IMG/VR virus record: IMGVR_UViG_3300045977_000410
Span: 1 to 50,689 of that record
Length of the DNA stretch: 50,689 nucleotides
From: a virus
Strand: one strand, 5' to 3'
Below the pieces are notes generated by a model. It had not been told where the DNA came from and did not search any database. It was given only the letters and a program-made list of their open reading frames with translations. The position numbers and the translations under genes were made by a program. Positions 23,370-29,997 of the stretch are shown piece after piece (positions within the stretch are counted from its first letter, which is position 1; each line of letters starts with the position of its first letter).

Positions 23370-25169
23370 CTAATTCGCATCTCCCAGCGCCGCCCGCACC
23401 GCAGCGAACGCCGCCCCGCCCGCGTACCCGTATACCCTTCTCTGGATCTCATTCATGCTCAGCCCCTCCGTCGCCAGCCGGCGGATCTCCTCATCCTTAT
23501 CCTCTATCCCCTCCGCCCCTGTCTCTATCTCCATCCATCCTACGTCCAGCACGCTGCTCCTCACTCCCCTCTCACCCAATAACCCCTCGATCTCCTCGTC
23601 ACTCGGCGCGAACGCAACCCCCCGCACCAGCCCCCCGCCCAGGGTCGCCATGAATTGCCGCAAACCAAGCCCTTCCGCTCCGCCGGCGTTCAGCACCACC
23701 CGCGATGCGTCCCCATCCCGCACCCGGAAAGCCAGCGCCGACATATTCCTGCGGATCCTCAAATCGATGCTCTTGTGCGTCGGGTCCTGCAGCGCCAGCG
23801 CCAGGTGCACTCCTGCCTTGCGCCCCTCCGCCGCCACCATGCGCGCCCAGCGCCACAGCTCCTCCCGCTCCTTCGGCGCCAGGGAATCGGCCAGGTTGCC
23901 GAACTCGTCGAAAGCCCCCAAGATGCGCGGCCCACGTCCTTCCCAGCGGCTCCACGAGCTGGCCCCCTCCGCCGTCATCTCCTCGAAGCGCCGGCGGATC
24001 TCAGCATACATCGCCCTCAAGTACCAGATCGCCTGCTCGCCTTCCTCCAGGATTACCAGCCTGGCGCCCGGATGCTCGCGGAATACCAGGTAATCCAGTC
24101 CGCTCCGGTCGAAGATCGCCGCCTGCCAGCCTCCTGCCAGGGCAGCAGCGATCAGCGGTCGCAAGCCGTAGCGTGTCTTCCCGCTGCCCGTCGTGCCGGC
24201 GATCAGCAAGTGCGGAGCCGCCTCCGGGTCGGCCGCAATCGGCCCCTGCGCTCCCATCCCCAGGAGAAGAGATCGTCCCGGCCAGCGCCGCATCCAATCC
24301 CAACCCGGTGGAGAAGGCAGTGGGATCTCCACATCCTTCGCCCCTCCGCTTTCATCCTTGATTCTGTTGGCCTGCGCCAGCACTTTGCCTCTCCCTAAGC
24401 CTGGTCCAGCCGCCAGCAGCAGCTCCGCAGCCTGCGCCCTGGCCGCCGCCTGAGACTGCAATAGATTATCCTCGTGCCCGTAAATCGTTACCTGGCCGCT
24501 TTCCCGGTCGAGAGTAGTCCCCGGTCCCAGAGCGCGGGTATAGTCGATCATCCCCACCCCGCCTTGGATCGGCGCAATCAGGATAGGCTTGCCGCTCCAG
24601 CTCACCACACCGAACAGCCGCACCAGCGCCCACGGCAGCACCTGCACTAAGAAGACGAAAAACAGAATCAGGATCAGCAGCACCAGGATCACCAACATCG
24701 CCCAGCCCGACCAAGTGCGCAGCGCCTGCGTGTCCTGCTCGCGGCGCATCGCCGCAGCCAAAGCGCCCGCCGTAGCGGTCGCCGCCGGCTGGGTCTGCTG
24801 CCAGGCCATCATCTGCTGAGTAGCGGTCGCCTGCTGCTGCCAAGCTGCAATCGTGGCCGTCATCTGCGCAGCGAGCAGCTCTTTCTGGTTCGCCAGCATC
24901 TCCGCCGTAGCCGTGCCCTGCGCGCTGATCCGCTCTATCTCCACCTGGTGGGCGTCCTGCGTCAGCGCCGCGTCCTGGGTAGCCTGCCACTCGCTGCCTT
25001 CTCGCGCTTCCTGGGTCGCATCCAGCCGCGCCTTCACCGCCGCCTGAGTTGCTCGAGCATTGGCGTCCGCCGCGTAGAGGTCCGGGCTGTATGCCGTCTC
25101 ATCACATCCTGACAGTAAAGCCCAAAAAATCCCCATCATCACCGCCAAAAAAAAACCTTTCTTGATCAT
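23370..25169 (-). CDS. Lipoprotein-anchored FtsK/HerA-like ATPase
   Basis: About 599 residues. A lipoprotein signal (MIKKGFFLAVMMG...LLSGC, lipobox Cys22) is followed by a Gln/Ala/Thr-rich coiled coil (about 30-150) predicted outside the membrane, then one strong membrane span (153-182). The cytoplasmic ATPase has Walker A GTTGSGKT (325-332) and Walker B ILGAFDEFGN (near 422). The C-terminal LATEGLSMNEIQRRVYGYAG looks like a DNA-binding HTH. It would pump or tether DNA at the membrane, similar to FtsK or conjugative TraB/TcpA proteins. A start at 25169 is preferred, with GGTGAG upstream. An outside lipidated coil joined to a DNA motor is unusual in a phage. Confidence 0.8.
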   Translation of the reverse strand: MIKKGFFLAVMMGIFWALLSGCDETAYSPDLYAADANARATQAAVKARLDATQEAREGSEWQATQDAALTQDAHQVEIERISAQGTATAEMLANQKELLAAQMTATIAAWQQQATATQQMMAWQQTQPAATATAGALAAAMRREQDTQALRTWSGWAMLVILVLLILILFFVFLVQVLPWALVRLFGVVSWSGKPILIAPIQGGVGMIDYTRALGPGTTLDRESGQVTIYGHEDNLLQSQAAARAQAAELLLAAGPGLGRGKVLAQANRIKDESGGAKDVEIPLPSPPGWDWMRRWPGRSLLLGMGAQGPIAADPEAAPHLLIAGTTGSGKTRYGLRPLIAAALAGGWQAAIFDRSGLDYLVFREHPGARLVILEEGEQAIWYLRAMYAEIRRRFEEMTAEGASSWSRWEGRGPRILGAFDEFGNLADSLAPKEREELWRWARMVAAEGRKAGVHLALALQDPTHKSIDLRIRRNMSALAFRVRDGDASRVVLNAGGAEGLGLRQFMATLGGGLVRGVAFAPSDEEIEGLLGERGVRSSVLDVGWMEIETGAEGIEDKDEEIRRLATEGLSMNEIQRRVYGYAGGAAFAAVRAALGDAN

Positions 25170-25214
25170 TCTCACCCGTTGCTCAGCCGCCTGGTATCCC
25201 AATCTCTTGATTAC

Positions 25215-25712
25215 CTATTCCTGCAACTGGATATCGATCCTCATTTGTTCAGGATCCACCGATATCACTGCGCCGCGCTCCGTTACAAACGGCAAAGATT
25301 CCTGCACGGCTTTCTCTAATACGCCGCGCCCGCGCAGCAGATCATAATTCCACAGTCCATACCGCTCTACGATTGGCAGAAATTCCTCCACATCATGGTG
25401 GAGCATCTTAGGAATCCCGTCCGTATAATTGCAGTGATACAGCTCGTGATCGATCAGCGCCCGGCGCTGTTCAGGAGTGAATTTGGTGTACACATCTTCA
25501 GCAATCCAGATCAGGAAATCAAGATCCAGATGCGAGCGCAGCTTATCGCTGATCTTGCTCGCCTTGCCGCAAGTCTGTTTCCCGTTGCTGACAGGCGCCT
25601 CATCCCGGAGCACAAAACCGATCTTCGCTTCTTTCAAGTCAGGATGGAACTGATCGATCAGCTCCCTGGCAATATCCAGCACTTCGCTCGATGGCTCAGA
25701 CCAAATCGTCAT
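25215..25712 (-). CDS. Putative phage metallopeptidase (PF18894-like)
   Basis: 165 residues with the zinc motif HELYH (residues 89-93) in QRRALIDHELYHC, preceded by IGFVLRDEAPVSNGK and DFLIWIAEDVY. This layout fits the phage metallopeptidase family PF18894. The substrate is unknown; related proteins often sit in early regions. Twelve or so bases separate it from its downstream neighbour's region; it is transcribed with the FtsK-like gene. Confidence 0.8.
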   Translation of the reverse strand: MTIWSEPSSEVLDIARELIDQFHPDLKEAKIGFVLRDEAPVSNGKQTCGKASKISDKLRSHLDLDFLIWIAEDVYTKFTPEQRRALIDHELYHCNYTDGIPKMLHHDVEEFLPIVERYGLWNYDLLRGRGVLEKAVQESLPFVTERGAVISVDPEQMRIDIQLQE

Positions 25713-25738
25713 CTCTCAAATCCTTCTAACCTGGTTGC

Positions 25739-25939
25739 CTATAAAATCGGCTGCCGGCGAAAATACCACCCGCCGTCCCTATCCACTTTCGCTTTGGCAT
25801 CCGCTTCGTTATCAAATCGTTGCATATCCCAACCCGACGCCGACCGCCATTCGTAAGGCAGCTCACGAATGCTCTCTAAATAACGCGCCTCACTGTCTGC
25901 CAACTTCCCTAAAACCTGCACCCGGCTCGATGAACTCAT
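25739..25939 (-). CDS. 66-residue hypothetical protein
   Basis: Short protein (MSSSSRVQVLGKLADSEARY ... GGWYFRRQPIL). It overlaps the upstream gene by 50 bases. The ending DAKAKVDRDGGWYFRR reads like a small beta hairpin. Not recognised. Confidence 0.45.
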   Translation of the reverse strand: MSSSSRVQVLGKLADSEARYLESIRELPYEWRSASGWDMQRFDNEADAKAKVDRDGGWYFRRQPIL

Positions 25940-26165
25940 CTAAAAACCTTTCCTTTTTGACTGCTCTCCCAAACTCATCGACACACTCGCCAGGTCCGTG
26001 TTGGCTGCGTGGATGCTTCGGCTGCCCGGCAGATGGGTTGAAAAAATGCTGCTTACTTCTTGCCGGGCGAGAAAAATACATTCCCCATCCGGCGCTGTCA
26101 TTAGCCCATATCCACTCTCGACCGTGAGCAATCTCGATTTTCGGGAACATCGATAACTGAGACAT
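25890..26165 (-). CDS. 91-residue hypothetical protein
   Basis: Starts MSQLSMFPKIEIAHGREWIW directly behind dyad site D9. The mid part is rich in Gly, His and Pro (PSAGQPKHPRSQHGPGECVD). A competing frame (25940-26131) is considered a shadow because this one starts closer to the regulatory site and has a plausible small-domain composition. Function unknown. Confidence 0.5.
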   Translation of the reverse strand: MSQLSMFPKIEIAHGREWIWANDSAGWGMYFSRPARSKQHFFNPSAGQPKHPRSQHGPGECVDEFGRAVKKERFLDEFIEPGAGFREVGRQ

Positions 26166-26173
26166 ACCCGGCT

Positions 26174-26193
26174 CAGCTAAGACAAATTATCGG
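26174..26193 (-). promoter_or_regulatory. Dyad site D9
   Basis: Arms CAGCTAA and TTATCGG with outer GGCT/AGCC bases, immediately upstream of the gene starting at 26165. Confidence 0.65.
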
Positions 26194-26199
26194 AGCCGC

Positions 26200-26415
26200 C
26201 TAATACTTCCACCGTTTCACGCGCCGGCGGTTGATCCGGTTGCTCGCCGCGGCCATCTTACGCCGCGACTTACTCTCGCCCTGGCCATGATTTTGACGGA
26301 AGATCGGTCTCACCTTCTTCATCGCTGTAGGTCCCCGCGCCGGGGTATTCGACCCTTGCGGGATAAGGTCCTTCATCGCCTCGATCATCAATTTGAGCTG
26401 CTCGTAAAGCATCAT
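26200..26415 (-). CDS. Basic 71-residue protein
   Basis: A helical start (MMLYEQLKLMIEAMKDLIPQ) followed by a strongly basic tail (KSRRKMAAASNRINRRRVKR). It is likely nucleic-acid binding. Not recognised. Confidence 0.45.
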   Translation of the reverse strand: MMLYEQLKLMIEAMKDLIPQGSNTPARGPTAMKKVRPIFRQNHGQGESKSRRKMAAASNRINRRRVKRWKY

Positions 26416-26427
26416 CTCGCCTCCTCG

Positions 26428-26455
26428 AAAAAACTCTGCGTACTCTGTGGTGAAT
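26428..26455. repeat. Dispersed AESAESAE repeat, copy 3
   Basis: CTCTGCGTACTCTGTGGTGA, intergenic between 26415 and 26459. Confidence 0.6.
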
Positions 26456-26458
26456 CAC

Positions 26459-26860
26459 TCAAAACAGCTTCCCTTGCATCGAATACGGCCCCCACTTGCG
26501 GTTCCCCTCCTGTTCCAGCGCCCGCATCTGCTCCGCCAGGTCCTTCACCCGGCTGCGCAGCTCCCGATCAAGGTACTCGTTCAGCTCCTCCCAATCCCGC
26601 GCGATCCAGTAACCTCCGTCGAATCCACCGGTGGAGCAGATCATATTCCCGTCCTTGCGCAGCTGGTTGATGCACGCCCGGACCACCCGTTCGTGTACCG
26701 GGAAGCCCAGTTTGTGCACCGCCATCACCAGCGCTTCCCGGCCGACCGCGTTCTCCCGGCCGATATGGAAGCCGAGCACCCGCAGCACCGCCCGCTCCGC
26801 TCCCGGGTCCATCTCGTCCACCAGCTTATGGATATCCACGCCTACATTGAATTGATTCAT
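26459..26860 (-). CDS. 133-residue winged-helix-like protein
   Basis: The start is set at 26860 (MNQFNVGVDIHKLVDEMDPG) because GGAGGTGATGCC precedes it and ATG overlaps the upstream stop; a longer open frame to 27079 is rejected. Residues 45-90 (GREALVMAVHKLGFPVHERV, VRACINQLRKDGNMIC) read like a winged helix. The C-terminus is a charged coiled coil. Confidence 0.55.
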   Translation of the reverse strand: MNQFNVGVDIHKLVDEMDPGAERAVLRVLGFHIGRENAVGREALVMAVHKLGFPVHERVVRACINQLRKDGNMICSTGGFDGGYWIARDWEELNEYLDRELRSRVKDLAEQMRALEQEGNRKWGPYSMQGKLF

Positions 26861-27126
26861 GGCATCACCTCCCGGTACACCACCTCGAACGGCATCAGCA
26901 CTTGCAAGCACCGCGCTCCCGGCGCGATCACCGAATACACCTTCACCGGTTCTACAACCGCATCGATCCTCAGCTTGTTGCACGGTGTAGGCAGAAAACC
27001 GCGCACCACATGCTCGTCCATATAAACCACCATCGCCCCGCCCCGGATCAGCTCCGCATCCCCTGCCCGCGGCGCCCACGGCTGCAAGCTGGCTATGATC
27101 AACGGAATAAAAACAATCACATTCAT
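26857..27126 (-). CDS. Small protein with hydrophobic N-terminus
   Basis: 89 residues beginning MNVIVFIPLIIASLQPWAPR, which looks like a signal or anchor, then a beta-rich domain (VVEPVKVYSVIAPGARCLQV). Possibly envelope-located. Coupled by ATGA overlap to the next gene. Not recognised. Confidence 0.5.
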   Translation of the reverse strand: MNVIVFIPLIIASLQPWAPRAGDAELIRGGAMVVYMDEHVVRGFLPTPCNKLRIDAVVEPVKVYSVIAPGARCLQVLMPFEVVYREVMP

Positions 27127-27136
27127 TCCTGGTTCC

Positions 27137-27355
27137 TTATTCGCTACTCGCCATTATTCGCTCGATCTCCCGGATCGCCGCCAGGTTCTCACCCAGCGCG
27201 TTCGCCGCCCTGGCCACCAGGATCGCCATCGTCTGCGGGCCCGGGTTATCGTCGATCAGCCGGCGCAGCGCCTCCCGCGCCGCCTGGTTGGCGTTCACCG
27301 CCCGGCAGATCTCCTGCCGCATCGCATACCCGCCGACCTTCCTCTTGTTGGTCAC
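27137..27355 (-). CDS. 72-residue helical protein
   Basis: All-helical (RAVNANQAAREALRRLIDDN, AILVARAANALGENLAAIRE). It overlaps the upstream membrane-protein gene by four bases. Unknown function. Confidence 0.5.
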   Translation of the reverse strand: MTNKRKVGGYAMRQEICRAVNANQAAREALRRLIDDNPGPQTMAILVARAANALGENLAAIREIERIMASSE

Positions 27356-27678
27356 CCTTCACCCTGCTCCAATGATTCCCGCGCCACCTGCCGCGCCTTC
27401 TCCTCGTCGATCTTTCTCTGGCGGTTGCTCCTCAGCATCGATCCGGCGATCATCGGCAGCCCGGAAGCCGTAAAACACAGCCCGACGATCAGCGCCGCCT
27501 CCAGCCCGATCACCAGTGCCGATCCCGAGAGCGTCGCCACCACCCCCGCCACTACCAGGAACGCCGTATAGCCCCGGTCGTACCCCTCCCGCTCCATCCA
27601 GGCAATCAGCACGTTATAGCCGACCCCGAAACCGAACAGTCCCACAAAAACCGCAGCCAGTACGACGCCTTTTTCCAT
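27352..27678 (-). CDS. Membrane protein with cytoplasmic tail
   Basis: 108 residues from MEKGVVLAAVFVGLFGFGVG, with three hydrophobic segments, ending in a charged tail (RSNRQRKIDEEKARQVARES). The start at 27678 is chosen because the frame above it (to 28074) is low-complexity antisense-like sequence overlapping the recombinase. Unknown role. Confidence 0.55.
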   Translation of the reverse strand: MEKGVVLAAVFVGLFGFGVGYNVLIAWMEREGYDRGYTAFLVVAGVVATLSGSALVIGLEAALIVGLCFTASGLPMIAGSMLRSNRQRKIDEEKARQVARESLEQGEG

Positions 27679-27756
27679 CCTTTTGCCATCCTTTTCTTGA
27701 ACCCGGCTCCGCCAATGGTTATTATCCGTACAAGCCCTGCCGCCTCCCCTTACCCC

Positions 27757-27787
27757 CCTCTCCTGAGCTCCTGCGAGCCAGGAGAGG
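27757..27787. repeat. Hairpin after the recombinase gene
   Basis: CCTCTCCTG (27757-27765) pairs with CAGGAGAGG (27779-27787) around a 13-base loop. It lies just after the stop of the tyrosine recombinase gene (27801). There is no T-run, so it is a structural repeat or weak terminator. Confidence 0.45.
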
Positions 27788-27800
27788 GACCGGGTGAGGA

Positions 27801-28871
27801 CTAAAGCCCCAGCAGCGCTTCCACTTTTACCCAATGCGTATCGGCATGCCCCTCCACCTCGTGGAGGTAGATCTGCGTGATCGCCAGAGAGGAGTGAGCC
27901 AGGAATTGACAGATATCCTCCACCCCCGCTCCGGCCTCCTTGCGCAGCATCGCCGCCGTGTGTCTCAGCGTGTGCACGTGGATCTTCGTCGCGTCCAGCC
28001 CCGCCCGCCGGCAGTACTTCTTCAGCAGGCTGCCCACGAATCGCATCGAAAGCGGCTGGGCATGCGGGTTCCACGTCTCCGCCTCCACCTGCGGGAACCT
28101 GCCCGCCATATCATTCAGCGCCGTGAAGATGTAATCTTCATCGCGCATCCCTTCCAGCCTGCCGGCAGCCCTCAGATAAGCGAGCATGACCTCGTAGACT
28201 GTTTTCGGGCACTCGAAGCGCTTATTCTTCTTCCCCTTTCCGCTCCAGCGGTAGTAGATTTTCCCGCCGCTCTTCTCGAAATCGCCCCAGCGCAGCATGC
28301 GCGCCTCGCTGTTTCGCCGGCCGGTGCTCAAGTAGAACAGGAACAGCGCATAATCTCGCAGCCCCTGGACAGAGTCCTTCGGGATTGCCCGCAGCAGGGC
28401 TCGCGCCTCGCTCACATCCAGGTAGCTCGCCTTGCCGTATGGGTTGACCTTCGTGCGCAGGCTCTTCGAAGCCGCCGGGTTAGAATCGTGCAGCGCCGCC
28501 CGCCTTCCGTCCGGGTTCACCACCTCGTACTCGTCCCGGCAGTACTCGTAGAAGCTGCTGAGCGCCGCCACCCGCTGGTTGATCGTCGCCTCGCTCAGCC
28601 TTTGCTTGCGCAGCTCCTCCACCCAGCGCGCCACATCCGTGCGGGTCGCGTCCCAGGGCTGTCGCTCGCAAAACGCCAGGAACTCCCGCCAGGCGGCGTG
28701 GTATGCCCGCCGCGTGTTAACCGAGCGCCGGCTTTCCAGCCACAGCGTAAACGCCTCCGCCCAGGCTTGCATGCGATCCATCGCCGTCGGCGTATATCGC
28801 TGAATCTCGCCAACTTTTACATCCTCCCAGACCGACATCTCTCTCGTCGCCACGACCCCTGTTTCAGACAT
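27801..28871 (-). CDS. Tyrosine recombinase (XerC/D-like), early-region copy
   Basis: 356 residues. The SAM-like N-terminal domain is FTLWLESRRSVNTRRAYHAA. The catalytic domain shows STGRRNSEARML (Arg I), GKGKKNKRF (Lys), HVHTLRHTAA (His-x-x-Arg), QFLAHSSLAI (His) and TQIYLHEV (Tyr nucleophile), so all active residues are present. It is encoded in the early leftward operon, 3 kb from attP, and is clearly different from the integrase at 31888. It could resolve genome dimers, act as a second integrase, or invert DNA. Confidence 0.88.
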   Translation of the reverse strand: MSETGVVATREMSVWEDVKVGEIQRYTPTAMDRMQAWAEAFTLWLESRRSVNTRRAYHAAWREFLAFCERQPWDATRTDVARWVEELRKQRLSEATINQRVAALSSFYEYCRDEYEVVNPDGRRAALHDSNPAASKSLRTKVNPYGKASYLDVSEARALLRAIPKDSVQGLRDYALFLFYLSTGRRNSEARMLRWGDFEKSGGKIYYRWSGKGKKNKRFECPKTVYEVMLAYLRAAGRLEGMRDEDYIFTALNDMAGRFPQVEAETWNPHAQPLSMRFVGSLLKKYCRRAGLDATKIHVHTLRHTAAMLRKEAGAGVEDICQFLAHSSLAITQIYLHEVEGHADTHWVKVEALLGL

Positions 28872-28977
28872 CGATTCTCAACTCCTCTTTTGCCCGCAGC
28901 ACCTTGTATTCCAGACGTGCTATCGATGCCAGCGGCAAAGCGATCAAAATTATGAATACAACCAGGTCGATAATCAT
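28864..28977 (-). CDS. 37-residue membrane peptide
   Basis: MIIDLVVFIILIALPLASIA is followed by a charged tail (RLEYKVLRAKEELRIDV). ATG at 28977 overlaps the preceding stop and the end overlaps the recombinase start, which indicates real translational coupling. A single membrane span; unknown role. Confidence 0.5.
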   Translation of the reverse strand: MIIDLVVFIILIALPLASIARLEYKVLRAKEELRIDV

Positions 28978-29159
28978 CCTTCCACCCTCCCCAGCATTCC
29001 GGTCCACCAAAGATAGAACCACCAGAATACGCTCGCCGCCGCCCAGGGCAGCAGGCACCATGCCGCCGGATGCCCACCAAGCAGCAGCCCGATCATCACC
29101 CCTGCCGGCAGCGCCAGGAACAACGTCATGCGGATCTTGATCCAATCAATGCAAATCAT
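28974..29159 (-). CDS. 61-residue membrane protein
   Basis: Starts MICIDWIKIRMTLFLALPAG at 29159, with two membrane spans (the second is AAWCLLPWAAASVFWWFYLW) and a short tail. ATGA overlaps on both sides. Not recognised. Confidence 0.5.
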   Translation of the reverse strand: MICIDWIKIRMTLFLALPAGVMIGLLLGGHPAAWCLLPWAAASVFWWFYLWWTGMLGRVEG

Positions 29160-29239
29160 CCCCGCCTCCACAGTCCGTCTGCATATAGCAGAATTACAGT
29201 CAACAAAAACACGAGAATTCCCCACGCAATGATGTCCAT
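29156..29239 (-). CDS. 27-residue membrane peptide
   Basis: MDIIAWGILVFLLTVILLYA is followed by DGLWRRG. The stop overlaps the next ATG (ATGA), making three tiny membrane proteins in a coupled chain (29239 to 28864). Phage peptides of this kind can affect membranes or exclude other phages; unproven. Confidence 0.45.
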   Translation of the reverse strand: MDIIAWGILVFLLTVILLYADGLWRRG

Positions 29240-29242
29240 CTC

Positions 29243-29484
29243 TCACCCCAATCCGGCGTATGCCATAATCGCCATACTCGCCAGCCCGATCGCAATGAAC
29301 AGCTTGACGATCTTACAGCGCAGACCTTTACCCAGGTCCTTGCTGTGCGCCGGCACCACGCATGACCCTCTTGCCGTGCTCACCACGAAATGGCTGCCCT
29401 TCCCGTTGCGCACCTGCGCTCCCTTGCTGCGCGCGTGCGTAATAAATTCGTCGCCCCTACGGAGCTGGTCAAGATTCTTTGCCA
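29243..29484 (-). CDS. HicA-like RNA-binding domain with hydrophobic tail
   Basis: 80 residues. The segment ARSKGAQVRNGKGSHFVV... then CVVPAHSKDLGKG matches the HicA toxin fold, including the Gly-Ser-His of the catalytic site. After this the usual HicA ending is replaced by a membrane-like tail (KLFIAIGLASMAIMAYAGLG). No HicB antitoxin is adjacent; a 50-residue protein precedes it with a 16-base overlap. Activity as an mRNA interferase is possible but the context is atypical. Confidence 0.65.
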
Positions 29485-29621
29485 TCTCCCCCAACCTCCC
29501 GAATTTCCACCAGTCCGCCGGCCATTTCCAGGCCGTAAGCCTCAACGATCACCTTGATCGTCTCCAGCAGGCTCTCCGCCTGCTCCCGGGTCATCCCCTC
29601 GACGTAGAAATCGAATTCCAT
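29469..29621 (-). CDS. 50-residue partner of the HicA-like protein
   Basis: Starts MEFDFYVEGMTREQAESLLE, acidic and helical; its 3' end overlaps the HicA-like gene by 16 bases. It is too short and differently built for a typical HicB antitoxin, but its position suggests a functional partner. Not recognised. Confidence 0.5.
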   Translation of the reverse strand: MEFDFYVEGMTREQAESLLETIKVIVEAYGLEMAGGLVEIREVGGDGKES

Positions 29622-29637
29622 ATCTGGCTCCTAGAGA

Positions 29638-29672
29638 CAAAAAATCACCCTCGCGCCCCGCCGCTTGGGTGA
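29638..29672 (-). terminator. Rho-independent terminator after the RHH gene
   Basis: On the minus strand TCACCC (29667-29672) pairs with GGGTGA (29645-29650) around a GC-rich loop and is followed by a T-run (29638-29644). It would stop transcripts from the promoter at 29916-29944, so the downstream early genes need read-through or antitermination. Confidence 0.65.
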
Positions 29673-29674
29673 CA

Positions 29675-29878
29675 TTATTCGCTGATTTCTTCGAGCAGTA
29701 CCTGGCGTCCCTTCTCGGTCAGGATATAACGCTTGTCATGTAGATCAGACCACTCGCTGATAATGTTGCGGATAGCCGCGCTCAGCCCCTTGCCACCGAA
29801 ACCACCATCTCGCACATGTTCCCTTACAATCTTTTCAGTCTTTTCGTCCAAGTAAATCTTGCGCTGAATCAGGCTCAT
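29675..29878 (-). CDS. Ribbon-helix-helix-like regulator, first early gene
   Basis: 67 residues from MSLIQRKIYLDEKTEKIVRE, with GGKGLSAAIRNIISEWSD, which fits a ribbon-helix-helix DNA-binding protein with a C-terminal extension (RYILTEKGRQVLLEEI). The start at 29878 is preferred because transcription should begin near 29909 and AAGGATG precedes it. It is divergent from the repressor gene, the classic place for a Cro-like or antirepressor function. Confidence 0.65.
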   Translation of the reverse strand: MSLIQRKIYLDEKTEKIVREHVRDGGFGGKGLSAAIRNIISEWSDLHDKRYILTEKGRQVLLEEISE

Positions 29879-29915
29879 GTCCACATCCTTTTTCATAGTG
29901 TCAATCGCAATGGAC

Positions 29916-29944
29916 ATATTACCTGAAATAGTACCTTTTGTCAA
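29916..29944 (-). promoter_or_regulatory. Early leftward promoter
   Basis: A consensus TTGACA (29939-29944, minus strand) lies 17 bases from TAATAT (29916-29921). This is an almost perfect sigma70-type promoter and would drive the ribbon-helix-helix gene. Confidence 0.75.
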
Positions 29945-29951
29945 TACCCAG

Positions 29952-29980
29952 TTACAGATTGTCCATCTACATTCCTGTAA
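29952..29980. promoter_or_regulatory. Inverted repeat in the divergent control region
   Basis: TTACAG (29952-29957) and CTGTAA (29975-29980) form an inverted repeat between the early promoter and the repressor start. TGTCA/TGACA pairs lie further out. It is a candidate operator for the Xre repressors or the ribbon-helix-helix protein. Confidence 0.45.
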
Positions 29981-29997
29981 GCCATGACAGAATATAA

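Noticed and set aside
26861-27079. Upstream extension of the 133-residue protein
   Set aside because: It would overlap the 26857-27126 gene fully; a perfect ribosome binding site and ATGA overlap support the start at 26860.
27679-28074. Upstream extension of the membrane protein gene at 27352
   Set aside because: The extra codons overlap the recombinase antisense-wise and are low-complexity; the ATG at 27678 starts directly with a membrane segment.
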